Assembly: GCA_029060725.1 (NCBI GenBank)
Contig: JAIDTL010000134.1
Span: forward strand, 1 to 64,000
Reading direction: 5' to 3'
Source of the DNA: Muribaculaceae bacterium
Lineage (GTDB): Bacteria > Bacteroidota > Bacteroidia > Bacteroidales > Muribaculaceae
Length of the DNA stretch: 64,000 bases
The position numbers were made by a program, and so were the translations under genes. This document shows, piece by piece, positions 18,546 through 27,003 of the stretch. Every line of letters starts with the position of its first letter. Positions within the stretch are counted from its first letter, which is position 1. Under the pieces are notes generated by a model. The model was not told the origin of the DNA. It saw only the letters and a program-made list of their open reading frames with translations, and did no database searches.

Positions 18546-19519
18546 ACGTTATATATTCCTGATTTATATTTTTTTAAGTTTTTAGAATCAGTAAACCATT
18601 CTATTGTTTTCTTTAATCCTTCTTCAAGTGTATACCGTGGGTGCCAACCTGTCAATGAAGTTATAAGACTGTTATCACCAAGCAGACGGAAGACTTCGCT
18701 TCCTGAGGGTCTGAGCCGTTGAGGATCAGTCACCCATTTCACATCCACACCCATCAGATCTGCTATGGTCTGCAATGTGTATGCCATGCTCACCTCTCTG
18801 CCTGTAGCAATGTTTATTTCCTTACCAATCGTATCCGAGCTTTTTGCAAGAGCTATAAACCCTGCTGCAGTGTCAGCGACATAGTTAAAGTCTCGAGTGG
18901 GAGTAAGATCTCCTACCTTTATTTCTTTTGCGCCGGAGGCGATTTGAGTGATGATGGTAGGGATTATTGCACGCGCAGACTGTCTCGGACCGTAGGTGTT
19001 GAATGGCCTGACCACAGTCACGGGCAAATCAAACGCATTGTGGAAACTCAGCGCTATTGCATCTGCTCCTATCTTCGACGCCGAATAGGGTGATTGGGGC
19101 TGCTTGGGGTGCTTTTCGTCAATAGGCACGTATTTAGCCGTCCCATATACTTCAGAAGTGGATGTCACAAGAAGACGCCCGACGCCCTCATCTTTGACCG
19201 CCTGACAGATATTGAGAGTCCCTTTCACATTTGTGTCGATATATGAATCCGGAGCCACATAACTGTATGGTATTGCTATCAGAGCTGCCAAGTGAAACAC
19301 AGTATCCACACCTTTCACGATCTCTCGACAAAAGTTAGGGTCACGAACGTCACCCGTCACTACCTCCAGCCCGGGATGGTTAATGTATTCAAGCCATCCC
19401 CAGTTGTTGAATGAGTTGTATTGAGCAAGCGCCCTGACCTCACACCCCTCGGCAAGCAAAGCCTCCGTAAGATGCGAGCCAATAAAACCATCTGCTCCGG
19501 TCACGAGTACCTTATTCAT
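18542..19519 (-). CDS. NAD-dependent SDR epimerase/dehydratase
   Basis: 325 residues from the ATG of MNKVLVTGADGFIGSH; an upstream in-frame TTG is less likely. Rossmann motif TGADGFIG, Asp at VVTGDVRD, active-site YSASK (Tyr and Lys) after TSTSEVYG. The overall sequence resembles LegB/4,6-dehydratase-type extended SDRs that act on nucleotide-activated amino sugars. It is the middle gene of a translationally coupled trio: it overlaps the upstream acyltransferase by 8 nt and the ATP-grasp gene by 4 nt. Confidence 0.85.
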   Translation of the reverse strand: MNKVLVTGADGFIGSHLTEALLAEGCEVRALAQYNSFNNWGWLEYINHPGLEVVTGDVRDPNFCREIVKGVDTVFHLAALIAIPYSYVAPDSYIDTNVKGTLNICQAVKDEGVGRLLVTSTSEVYGTAKYVPIDEKHPKQPQSPYSASKIGADAIALSFHNAFDLPVTVVRPFNTYGPRQSARAIIPTIITQIASGAKEIKVGDLTPTRDFNYVADTAAGFIALAKSSDTIGKEINIATGREVSMAYTLQTIADLMGVDVKWVTDPQRLRPSGSEVFRLLGDNSLITSLTGWHPRYTLEEGLKKTIEWFTDSKNLKKYKSGIYNV

Positions 19520-20456
19520 TTCCAATCTCAATTTTATAAGTTTCTATATGACGTTTCTTCTTTTCCTGGAGAATCTCAGATATCGTGAGAAATATGCCAC
19601 TCTCTTCCACATCTCCAAATTCATCGTTGATCGCAGTCCCGAACATCCGCATAGTCGGAGATAGACTCATATATGCATTAACGAGCGGCGGTATATTAAG
19701 CCCTTTCTCCCTGATAAGGCGATTTAGGATTTTATAATCCTCTTTATAATTATGCCCGGAAAGGCGATCTTGAATTTCAGGAGTCATGGCTTTGGTGTCA
19801 ATTGGTTTTATAGGCCTGACAAGCCCTTCTACATCTGGAAAATGCTTGTTTAGAAATCCAAGAATGAGATCAAGATTTTCTCTCCCGAATGCAGGATACA
19901 TTGTCACTTTGCCAAACAAATACTTGATATGAGGATACACTACGGTAAGAGCTCCCAATCCATCCCAAAGATTATCAAGTGCAAACAAGGCTTTAGTCCC
20001 GGCTTTGCTGCTTTGATAGCCTAACGATACAAAAGAACGTCCGAGTTCAAGGGTATCGGGAAGGATCTCATTAATAAACCGGTCAGAAAATTTGAAAAGA
20101 TGTGCAGTGGCTATCTTCGGCATTCCGCCTGCCATGTCAATCTTATCACCGGTGATGAATCGATAGCCTCCCAATATCTCACGCGCTTGAGGATCCCATA
20201 CTATCAACTGCTGACACGGGACTTCCATTATATCGAATTCGTCAATGTCAAATCCTTTGCCGGTGCCCCCCCCCGCCTGACGAAAGGCTGCCTCACGCAA
20301 TCGACCTATCTCAAGCATCGTATTGGGCGCACAATGAGCGTCGACAACGTAGAGCAGGTTGTCGCCTTTGTTTGTATGTCTAAGGAAACGCTCCGGAGTT
20401 AATTCCTTCTCTATAGCGTCTCTTTCCACAGGTGGTATGATGGGCTCCATTGTCAT
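19512..20456 (-). CDS. OlsB/GlsB-like N-acyltransferase (GNAT, PF13444)
   Basis: 314 residues with the hemolysin/OlsB-like acyltransferase core: LEIGRLREAAFRQAGGG, then LGGYRF, then LELGRSFV and LWDGLG. Relatives N-acylate amino acids (ornithine or glycine) with 3-hydroxy fatty acids to make aminolipids; in Bacteroides GlsB acts with GlsA. No GlsA-like partner is adjacent here. Instead an SDR and an ATP-grasp gene follow with overlaps. A TAACTTTG -7 box (20508-20515) lies upstream. Confidence 0.78.
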   Translation of the reverse strand: MTMEPIIPPVERDAIEKELTPERFLRHTNKGDNLLYVVDAHCAPNTMLEIGRLREAAFRQAGGGTGKGFDIDEFDIMEVPCQQLIVWDPQAREILGGYRFITGDKIDMAGGMPKIATAHLFKFSDRFINEILPDTLELGRSFVSLGYQSSKAGTKALFALDNLWDGLGALTVVYPHIKYLFGKVTMYPAFGRENLDLILGFLNKHFPDVEGLVRPIKPIDTKAMTPEIQDRLSGHNYKEDYKILNRLIREKGLNIPPLVNAYMSLSPTMRMFGTAINDEFGDVEESGIFLTISEILQEKKKRHIETYKIEIGNE

Positions 20457-20525
20457 TTTCTCAATCTGTAGTCAATCTTTCTGCCTTGTGCCATCCCTCC
20501 CAAACTGCAAAGTTAATAATAAATT

Positions 20526-20566
20526 TAGAATTATGCATAATTCATAGCGCATAATTCATAATTTTA
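20526..20566. repeat. Dispersed AT-rich palindromic repeat
   Basis: Copies of GCATAATTCATA alternate with their inverse here, matching the element at 7551-7583. It lies between the acyltransferase and uvrC genes. Confidence 0.5.
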
Positions 20567-20572
20567 TAGTCG

Positions 20573-22537
20573 TTATTGATTTTCCACAGGATGAAAATGA
20601 GAATATACCAACATCCCTTTTGCTTTGCCTACAGCATCAACAACGGCATCGAGACTCGCTTCTTTTATACGTTTTACGCTCTTGAATTGTTTAATGAGTG
20701 CTGTTTTTGTAGCCGGACCGATTCCCTTAATGCTGTCGAGCTCACTGACGGTCTGCCCTTTTGAACGTCGGTCTCGGTGATGTGTGATTCCAAACCTGTG
20801 AGCTTCGTCGCGCATAGCCTGAATCACTCGTAAGCTTGGGCTTGTCTTATTAATGTAAAGCGGAAGTGAGTCGCCGGGGAAATAAATTTCCTCAAGACGC
20901 TTTGCTATGCCTACCAATGCCACCTCTCCCCTTATTCCCATTTCATCGAAAGCTTCAACAGCCGCGCTCAACTGTCCTTTACCGCCATCCACTACTACCA
21001 TATCGGGCAATTTCTCACCCTCCGCCATCATCCGGGTATATCTACGATGCAGCACTTCCTTCATTGACGCAAAGTCATCCGCACCCACCACTGTCTTGAT
21101 TATGAAGTGCCGGTAGTCTCTTTTCGATGGTTTGCCATTACGGAATACGACACAACTTGCTACCGGATTTGTGCCCTGGATATTTGAGTTGTCAAAACAC
21201 TCTATATGCCTTGGCTGGACTTCAAGACGGAAGTCTTTCTTCATAGTCTCCATAAGCTTCTCGACACTCCGCTCCGGATCCAACGCTTCCGCTTGCTTTT
21301 CCTTGTCTTTTAAATATTGGGTAGCATTTTTCACAGCAACGTCCAAGACCTTCTTCATATCGCCCCTCTGAGGAATGGAGAATTTTATTTTCTCAAATTC
21401 TACATCTGGCAAAAAAGGCACGATGACTTCGGCAAAATTTCTTTCAAATCGCCTCGCCACTTCCGCTATCGCCATAGAAAGAATTTCTTCTTTTGAAGAT
21501 GCCGAACATCTCTTGTATTCAAGATTTATGCTCTGGATTACGGCTCCGTTATGAAGGTGCATGAAATTGACTACTGCTTCATCTTCGTCGTCACTGGCTA
21601 CAAAACCGAATATGTCAAGGTCTGCAGTTTCAGTCTTCGCCACTACGCTCTTTGCATTGTAGCGCTTCACGGCTTCATATTTCTCCTTGACCTCCTGTGC
21701 CTGCTCGAATTTCCACTCTTCACTAAGCCTACCCATTTCTTCAAGAAGATACTTCTCCAATTCTACGGTTTCACCGCGTAAAATTGCCCTTACACGCGTG
21801 ACATATTCATCATATTGCTCTTTATTGACAAATCCTCTGCAAGGACCTCCGCATTTCTTTATATGATAGTCAAGACAGAGAGAATATTTCCCACGTGCTA
21901 TCCCCTTTTCATCGAGAATATGCCGGCAACTTCTGAGTGGAAAAATATCGCGTATCAGCTGCAGCACTACTTTCGCTGATTGCACATTTGAATACGGTCC
22001 GTAGTATTTAGCCCCGAGACCTTTTTCTCGGGTCATGAAGACACGTGGAAAATCTTCTTTCGTCACTACAATCCATGGATACGACTTGTCATCCTTCAGC
22101 AAGACGTTGTAGCGAGGTTGATACTCCTTGATCATCGCGCTTTCCAAATGCAATGCATCCTCTTCAGAATGCACTACGATGAAACGCATGTCTACGATCG
22201 ACCGCACGAGCAGATTGGTGCGACGTATATCATGCTGGCGATTGAAATAGGAAGACACTCTTCTCTTGAGTCGCTTGGCTTTCCCCACATAAATTACGGT
22301 GCCCGTATTGTCGAGATACATATACACCCCCGGAGAGTCAGGAAGGGAAAGTATTTTCTCCCTCAACTTTTCTCCGGGCCTATTATGCCGAATGTCGTCC
22401 GGAGTTCTGTCAGATTTGATCTCCAGATTAAATCCGCCATGTTCATTGATGTCACGCCCCGCGCCGGCAAGCAACTCAGCATTCTTTACGTCTTCTTCCG
22501 TCATAGATACCCTATTTGAGAAAAGCTCCGAATTCAT
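20573..22537 (-). CDS. uvrC: Excinuclease ABC subunit C
   Basis: 654 residues. GIY-YIG nuclease domain from about residue 65 (SPGVYMYLDN, VIYVGKAKRLKRRV), UVR motif (ERL-type helix EEWKFEQAQEVKEKYEAV), RNase H-like C-terminal nuclease (IECFDNSNIQGTNPVASCVV; MVVDGGKGQL) and tandem helix-hairpin-helix (SIKGIGPATKTALI). It makes the two incisions in nucleotide excision repair. The N-terminal extension of about 55 residues is unusual; the Met at residue 12 is another possible start. Confidence 0.96.
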   Translation of the reverse strand: MNSELFSNRVSMTEEDVKNAELLAGAGRDINEHGGFNLEIKSDRTPDDIRHNRPGEKLREKILSLPDSPGVYMYLDNTGTVIYVGKAKRLKRRVSSYFNRQHDIRRTNLLVRSIVDMRFIVVHSEEDALHLESAMIKEYQPRYNVLLKDDKSYPWIVVTKEDFPRVFMTREKGLGAKYYGPYSNVQSAKVVLQLIRDIFPLRSCRHILDEKGIARGKYSLCLDYHIKKCGGPCRGFVNKEQYDEYVTRVRAILRGETVELEKYLLEEMGRLSEEWKFEQAQEVKEKYEAVKRYNAKSVVAKTETADLDIFGFVASDDEDEAVVNFMHLHNGAVIQSINLEYKRCSASSKEEILSMAIAEVARRFERNFAEVIVPFLPDVEFEKIKFSIPQRGDMKKVLDVAVKNATQYLKDKEKQAEALDPERSVEKLMETMKKDFRLEVQPRHIECFDNSNIQGTNPVASCVVFRNGKPSKRDYRHFIIKTVVGADDFASMKEVLHRRYTRMMAEGEKLPDMVVVDGGKGQLSAAVEAFDEMGIRGEVALVGIAKRLEEIYFPGDSLPLYINKTSPSLRVIQAMRDEAHRFGITHHRDRRSKGQTVSELDSIKGIGPATKTALIKQFKSVKRIKEASLDAVVDAVGKAKGMLVYSHFHPVENQ

Positions 22538-22576
22538 CGGAGCTTTTACTTATTTTCACATTTTGTTGTCCATGTC

Positions 22577-23101
22577 TTAATACTTCAACAATGCGGTTAC
22601 CTCCACATCATCCGGAAGCACTTCTCGACCATTAAGAGCCGTCAATTCCACGATAAAATTGACATAAATCTTTTTTGGATTCATCGACTTGACAAGCTGT
22701 ATGCATGCATTCATAGTGCCGCCTGTAGCAAGCAAGTCATCATGAAGCACTACTATATCGTCCGGCCCGATGGCATCGCTATGAAGCTCGATCGTATCTA
22801 CACCATACTCCTTTGCGTAGGATGCCTTCACCGTTACGGAAGGAAGTTTTCCCGGTTTGCGAGCCGGCACAAAACCTGCTCCAAGTCTATCAGCAAGGAT
22901 AGATCCGCCGATGAAACCGCGAGATTCTATTCCCACCACCTTGGTCACACCCTTATCCTTGTAGAGATCAGCAAGGGCATCGCCCATCGCATGGAGAGCC
23001 TCACCGTTTTTAATCATTGTAGTCAGGTCTCTGAATATAATTCCCACCGAAGGGAAGTCCGGCACGTCTCTTATGAGGCCTCTTAAATCTTCAATCTGCA
23101 T
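22577..23101 (-). CDS. apt: Adenine phosphoribosyltransferase
   Basis: 174 residues with the flexible loop region KPGKLP and the PRPP-binding loop VVLHDDLLATGGT. It converts adenine and PRPP to AMP in purine salvage. It lies 39 bp upstream of uvrC on the same strand and 172 bp downstream of mnmG; that gap holds the parS site. Confidence 0.96.
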   Translation of the reverse strand: MQIEDLRGLIRDVPDFPSVGIIFRDLTTMIKNGEALHAMGDALADLYKDKGVTKVVGIESRGFIGGSILADRLGAGFVPARKPGKLPSVTVKASYAKEYGVDTIELHSDAIGPDDIVVLHDDLLATGGTMNACIQLVKSMNPKKIYVNFIVELTALNGREVLPDDVEVTALLKY

Positions 23102-23175
23102 AATTTTTAATTTTTATATTATATCTACGTTTTAAATATTCCGATGAAACCGATGTTTCTTTCAATATTCGACAA

Positions 23176-23191
23176 TGTTTCACGTGAAACA
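23176..23191. promoter_or_regulatory. parS centromere-like ParB-binding site
   Basis: TGTTTCACGTGAAACA is a perfect 16-bp palindrome identical to the canonical parS bound by ParB proteins of the chromosome-partition system. It is in the apt-mnmG intergenic space. parS sites lie near the replication origin in most bacteria, so this places the window in the origin region (inference). parA and parB are not in the window. Confidence 0.88.
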
Positions 23192-23273
23192 TTTTAATCA
23201 TAAATGAGCCTCATTAAGGGCTTTAAGGGCAAGAGTGCCCTCATGAACTTTTAATACTCTATGACGTTTGGCA

Positions 23274-25196
23274 TCAATTCCGGAGCATCACAAGAAGTAC
23301 ATTGATGTCTGATGGAGAGACTCCCGGGATGCGTGAAGCCTGTCCGATGGTAGCCGGGCGAATTCTGGAAAGTTTCTGTCTGCCTTCCGTTGAGATGGCA
23401 AGAATTTCGTCAAAGTTCATGCTTTCCGGTATCTTTACTTTTTCAAGTCTGCTCACTCGATCTGCAGATTCGCGTTCTCTGTCTATATAACCCTGATATT
23501 TTATCAGGATCTCTGCCGACTCAATTATCTCCTCTCTCCTACCCTTCTCTATCTCTTCACACCTTTCATTTAATGCAGGAACAAACTGCATAAGATTTTC
23601 GAAATTCAATTGAGGACGGCGAAGGAGATCTGCTATCTTGACTCTACCGGGAAGAAGTCCGGTGCCACATTCCTCAAGGAATTTCTGGAGTTCTTCTGTC
23701 GGACGGACGGAAGTCTCTTCACACCATTTGACCAAATTCGCACGCTCGGCATATTTAGATTTCATCGACTCATATCGATACTCATCGGCAAGACCTATTT
23801 CATATCCAATAGGAGTAAGACGAAGATCAGCATCATCCTGACGAAGCAAAATACGGAATTCAGCACGGCTCGTAAACATTCGATATGGTTCATCGACACC
23901 CTTGGTCACAAGGTCATCAATCAGCACGCCAATATATGCTTCATCTCTACCAAGCACGATTGGATCCAGGTTTCTGACACTTCTTGCCGCATTTATGCCT
24001 GCCATCAAGCCCTGAGCAGCTGCCTCCTCATAACCGGTAGTCCCATTCACTTGACCGGCAAGATAAAGGGAGCCGACCACCTTCGACTCCAAGCTATGAC
24101 GCAACTGAGTGGGATCAAAGAAATCATATTCGATTGCGTAACCGGGGCGATAAAACTGTATTTCCTTCAATGCAGGAATCCGAGTCAATGCCTCCATTTG
24201 TACTTTCCAGGGCAAAGAACTTGAAAAACCATTGATATAAAATTCGTGGGTTAATTCTCCTTCCGGCTCGAGAAAAAGCTGATGGCTTTCCTTGTCTGCG
24301 AACGTCACTATCTTGGTCTCAATCGACGGACAGTAACGAGGTCCGATACTTTTTATCTGGCCATTGTAAAGAGGAGAATCTGCGAGGTTGTCATTAAGGA
24401 TCTTGTGCACCTCAGGGCTGGTATGCACGATATAGCAATCTCTTGGGGGCAAGCTCCTCTTTACTGAAGGGAGATAAGAAAATTTATGGAAGTCTCTTTT
24501 AACGCTTCCGTCGGTCAATCGTAGGTCATCCCCGGTTTGAACAGTCACCTTATCATAATCTATCGTGCCTCCATCTATACGGGCAGGTGTCCCTGTCTTC
24601 ATCCTTCCCACTGTCAATCCCAATTCCCGCAATTGGTCGGAAAGACCACGCGATGAAGCCTCCGATATTCTGCCACCTTCTATCTGAGTAGGACCAAAGT
24701 GCATGAGACCATTCAGGAATGTTCCGGCAGTCAGCACCACTTTCTTAGCTTTGAATGTGATTCCAAGAGCAGTCTCAACACCACAGACTTGCGCCTCCCC
24801 CTCTTCTGACTCAATGACGAGTCCGATGACCATATCTTGGAACATGTAAAGATTTTCCGTTTCATCGAGAGTCTTGCGCCACTCATCAATAAAACGAGTG
24901 CGATCTGACTGGACACGTGGCGACCATACAGCGGGACCTTTGCTTCGGTTGAGCATCCGGAATTGAATCGCAGTTTTATCTGCAATTATTCCCATCATAC
25001 CGCCAAGCGCATCAATCTCACGAACAATTTGACCCTTGGCAATTCCGCCAACGGCTGGGTTGCAAGACATCTGCGCTACCCGATTCATATCAGCCGTAAT
25101 CAGGAGTGTGTTGCAACCAAGACGTGCCGCTGCTACTGCAGCTTCACATCCGGCATGTCCCGCTCCGACCACTATCACATCATATTCAAATTTCAT
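23274..25196 (-). CDS. mnmG: tRNA uridine-5-carboxymethylaminomethyl modification enzyme MnmG (GidA)
   Basis: 640 residues. FAD motif VVGAGHAGCEAAVAAARLG near residue 10, MSCNPAVGGIAKGQIVREID, PRYCPSIETKIVTF and the C-terminal GidA domain (SRIPGVSPSDINVLL). With MnmE it modifies the wobble uridine of several tRNAs. It lies 56 bp downstream of ybeY. Confidence 0.97.
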   Translation of the reverse strand: MKFEYDVIVVGAGHAGCEAAVAAARLGCNTLLITADMNRVAQMSCNPAVGGIAKGQIVREIDALGGMMGIIADKTAIQFRMLNRSKGPAVWSPRVQSDRTRFIDEWRKTLDETENLYMFQDMVIGLVIESEEGEAQVCGVETALGITFKAKKVVLTAGTFLNGLMHFGPTQIEGGRISEASSRGLSDQLRELGLTVGRMKTGTPARIDGGTIDYDKVTVQTGDDLRLTDGSVKRDFHKFSYLPSVKRSLPPRDCYIVHTSPEVHKILNDNLADSPLYNGQIKSIGPRYCPSIETKIVTFADKESHQLFLEPEGELTHEFYINGFSSSLPWKVQMEALTRIPALKEIQFYRPGYAIEYDFFDPTQLRHSLESKVVGSLYLAGQVNGTTGYEEAAAQGLMAGINAARSVRNLDPIVLGRDEAYIGVLIDDLVTKGVDEPYRMFTSRAEFRILLRQDDADLRLTPIGYEIGLADEYRYESMKSKYAERANLVKWCEETSVRPTEELQKFLEECGTGLLPGRVKIADLLRRPQLNFENLMQFVPALNERCEEIEKGRREEIIESAEILIKYQGYIDRERESADRVSRLEKVKIPESMNFDEILAISTEGRQKLSRIRPATIGQASRIPGVSPSDINVLLVMLRN

Positions 25197-25252
25197 CCCT
25201 TATTATTTGAGAATAGAAAAAATGAGAATTTCGAAATATAATTACCAGTAAA

Positions 25253-25672
25253 TCAATGATTATTGTAAAGCTCCAGCGCTGCATTCTCAGCAGCTTCCAT
25301 TATTTCGCGTTCGCCTGGACCCTTGTCGTTGATACCGACGAGATGGAGGACACCATGAATAATGACACGTAGGAGTTCTTCGGAATATGCAACTCCGAAT
25401 TTCTCAGCATTCGTTTTTACTGTATCCAAGGAGATCATTATATCTCCGGCTATCTTATCACCACGCGAATAGTCAAATGTAATGATGTCGGTGAAATAAT
25501 CATGATTGACAAACTGACGGTTAGCCTTAATTATCTCCTCATCATCTACGAAAAGATAATTTAAGTTGCCTACTCGGCATGAATGCGAGGCCGCCACCTC
25601 TTCTATCCATGTCGACACCCTCTTAATATCGATGTCTGGCAGCTCGACTCCTTGCGATGCGAATTCTATCAT
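25253..25672 (-). CDS. ybeY: Endoribonuclease YbeY (16S rRNA maturation factor)
   Basis: 139 residues with VNHDYFTDIITFDY, GDIMISLDTV and the metal site HGVLHLVGI. The third His of the usual HxxxHLxGxDH motif is replaced (INDKGPGE), as I recall for Bacteroidota YbeY proteins. It processes the 3' end of 16S rRNA. A TATATTTG -7 box is at 25696-25703 on the minus strand; no good -33 is seen. Confidence 0.93.
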   Translation of the reverse strand: MIEFASQGVELPDIDIKRVSTWIEEVAASHSCRVGNLNYLFVDDEEIIKANRQFVNHDYFTDIITFDYSRGDKIAGDIMISLDTVKTNAEKFGVAYSEELLRVIIHGVLHLVGINDKGPGEREIMEAAENAALELYNNH

Positions 25673-25926
25673 TACTTATTTTTGCTTTATTCGTGCAAAT
25701 ATAACAAATTCTTGCGGAAATTCCATAAAATTAGCCAAAATTTGTCTCAACAAATTTATAATTGCGATTTTGTATCTATTTCCCATTTTTAATACAAATT
25801 TCAGAAACCCAAATTTATATTTATAAATCAGTCAATTACCAACACATACAGCCAATTTTAAGGCTCTGAGAATCAAATTTAGGCAAGAAGCCGTCCGATA
25901 GACAACAAATATTTTACACTCAAATC

Positions 25927-26895
25927 TCAGAAATCGTGAATTTTCATAGCAAGACTCACACTTTCCCAATCAACCTTAAGGCAAACTTCTGCACCCTCAA
26001 CAAGAGGGACATTGCGATCGTTGTGACCTACCGGGAAATCAAAAGCAACCGGACAAGACACACCCCATTCTGTGAATCGCTCATGGATCATGTCGTACAT
26101 CGACTCATGGTTGCGATCAGACTTCCAATCGGTGAATTGTCCGACTATGATACCCTTTACTTTTCTAAGGACACCTTGAAGATGCAGTCGATATAGCATT
26201 CGCTCCACGGCATAGATTGGTTCAGACACATCCTCTAAAAAAAGGATTACATCCTGATGCAGACTTTCTGCCATAAGATCAAAGGGTGTTCCTCCGAGTC
26301 CATTCAAGACTGCAAGATTGCCTCCGAGCAGTACACCCCTACCCTCTCCGGCTGCATTGTATTGATGAGTCGGGATAGTATACTCCAACATTGGGGAAGC
26401 AGACTCTACAAGATTTTTGAAAACCTTTCGATATGAACCGAAACCGGAATCGGTATTTTCTACCAATTGCTTTGCCATTCCGCCATGGATGGAAGCTATC
26501 CCGCTTTTATAGAGCAGTGCATGCAGGGCAGTGACATCAGAAAAACCGACAAGCCATTTGGGATGGGCAGATATGAAATCCGAGGAAAGATAGTCGAGCA
26601 TGTGGACACATCCGTATCCACCACGAGCGCAAATCACGAGATCCACATCCTCGCGGCTCCAGGCATCAGTGAAATCAGCGACGCGCTGAGCCAATGAAGC
26701 TGCGTAAGATCCGCAGGCATTCTCATCAAGCACGGAAGGATAGACTATGAGCTCCGCGCCGGGCATTTCGTCAGGACGCTCTGCGTAGAGACTTACTAGC
26801 CCCTCTACTATTTCCGGCTTAATGCGCGTAGCGGGCCCAATAAGCGCCACCTTACCATCCGCCCTAACTCCTGCAGGAATAATCAACTTTCCCAT
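25927..26895 (-). CDS. LD-carboxypeptidase (S66 family)
   Basis: 322 residues. Catalytic Ser in LVGFSDVTALHA, Glu in LFLEDVSEPIYAVERML, and His in PVGHNDRNVPLVEG. S66 peptidases remove the terminal D-Ala from muropeptide tetrapeptides in the cytoplasm during murein recycling; MccF-like members instead cleave microcin C. The LdcA role is more likely here. It has its own promoter 20 bp upstream. Confidence 0.9.
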   Translation of the reverse strand: MGKLIIPAGVRADGKVALIGPATRIKPEIVEGLVSLYAERPDEMPGAELIVYPSVLDENACGSYAASLAQRVADFTDAWSREDVDLVICARGGYGCVHMLDYLSSDFISAHPKWLVGFSDVTALHALLYKSGIASIHGGMAKQLVENTDSGFGSYRKVFKNLVESASPMLEYTIPTHQYNAAGEGRGVLLGGNLAVLNGLGGTPFDLMAESLHQDVILFLEDVSEPIYAVERMLYRLHLQGVLRKVKGIIVGQFTDWKSDRNHESMYDMIHERFTEWGVSCPVAFDFPVGHNDRNVPLVEGAEVCLKVDWESVSLAMKIHDF

Positions 26896-26915
26896 CTACA
26901 TTCTAATATTTTCCA

Positions 26916-26946
26916 CAAAATTAATAATAATAATCCAATCCTCCAA
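26916..26946 (-). promoter_or_regulatory. Promoter of the LD-carboxypeptidase gene
   Basis: Minus-strand TTG (26944-26946), 20-bp spacer, TAATTTTG (26916-26923). Confidence 0.72.
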
Positions 26947-27003
26947 GCCCCCTAAGACCTTTAAAACTCAGAAAGCAGCAACGAGGGTATTGAATAAAGC
27001 TAA

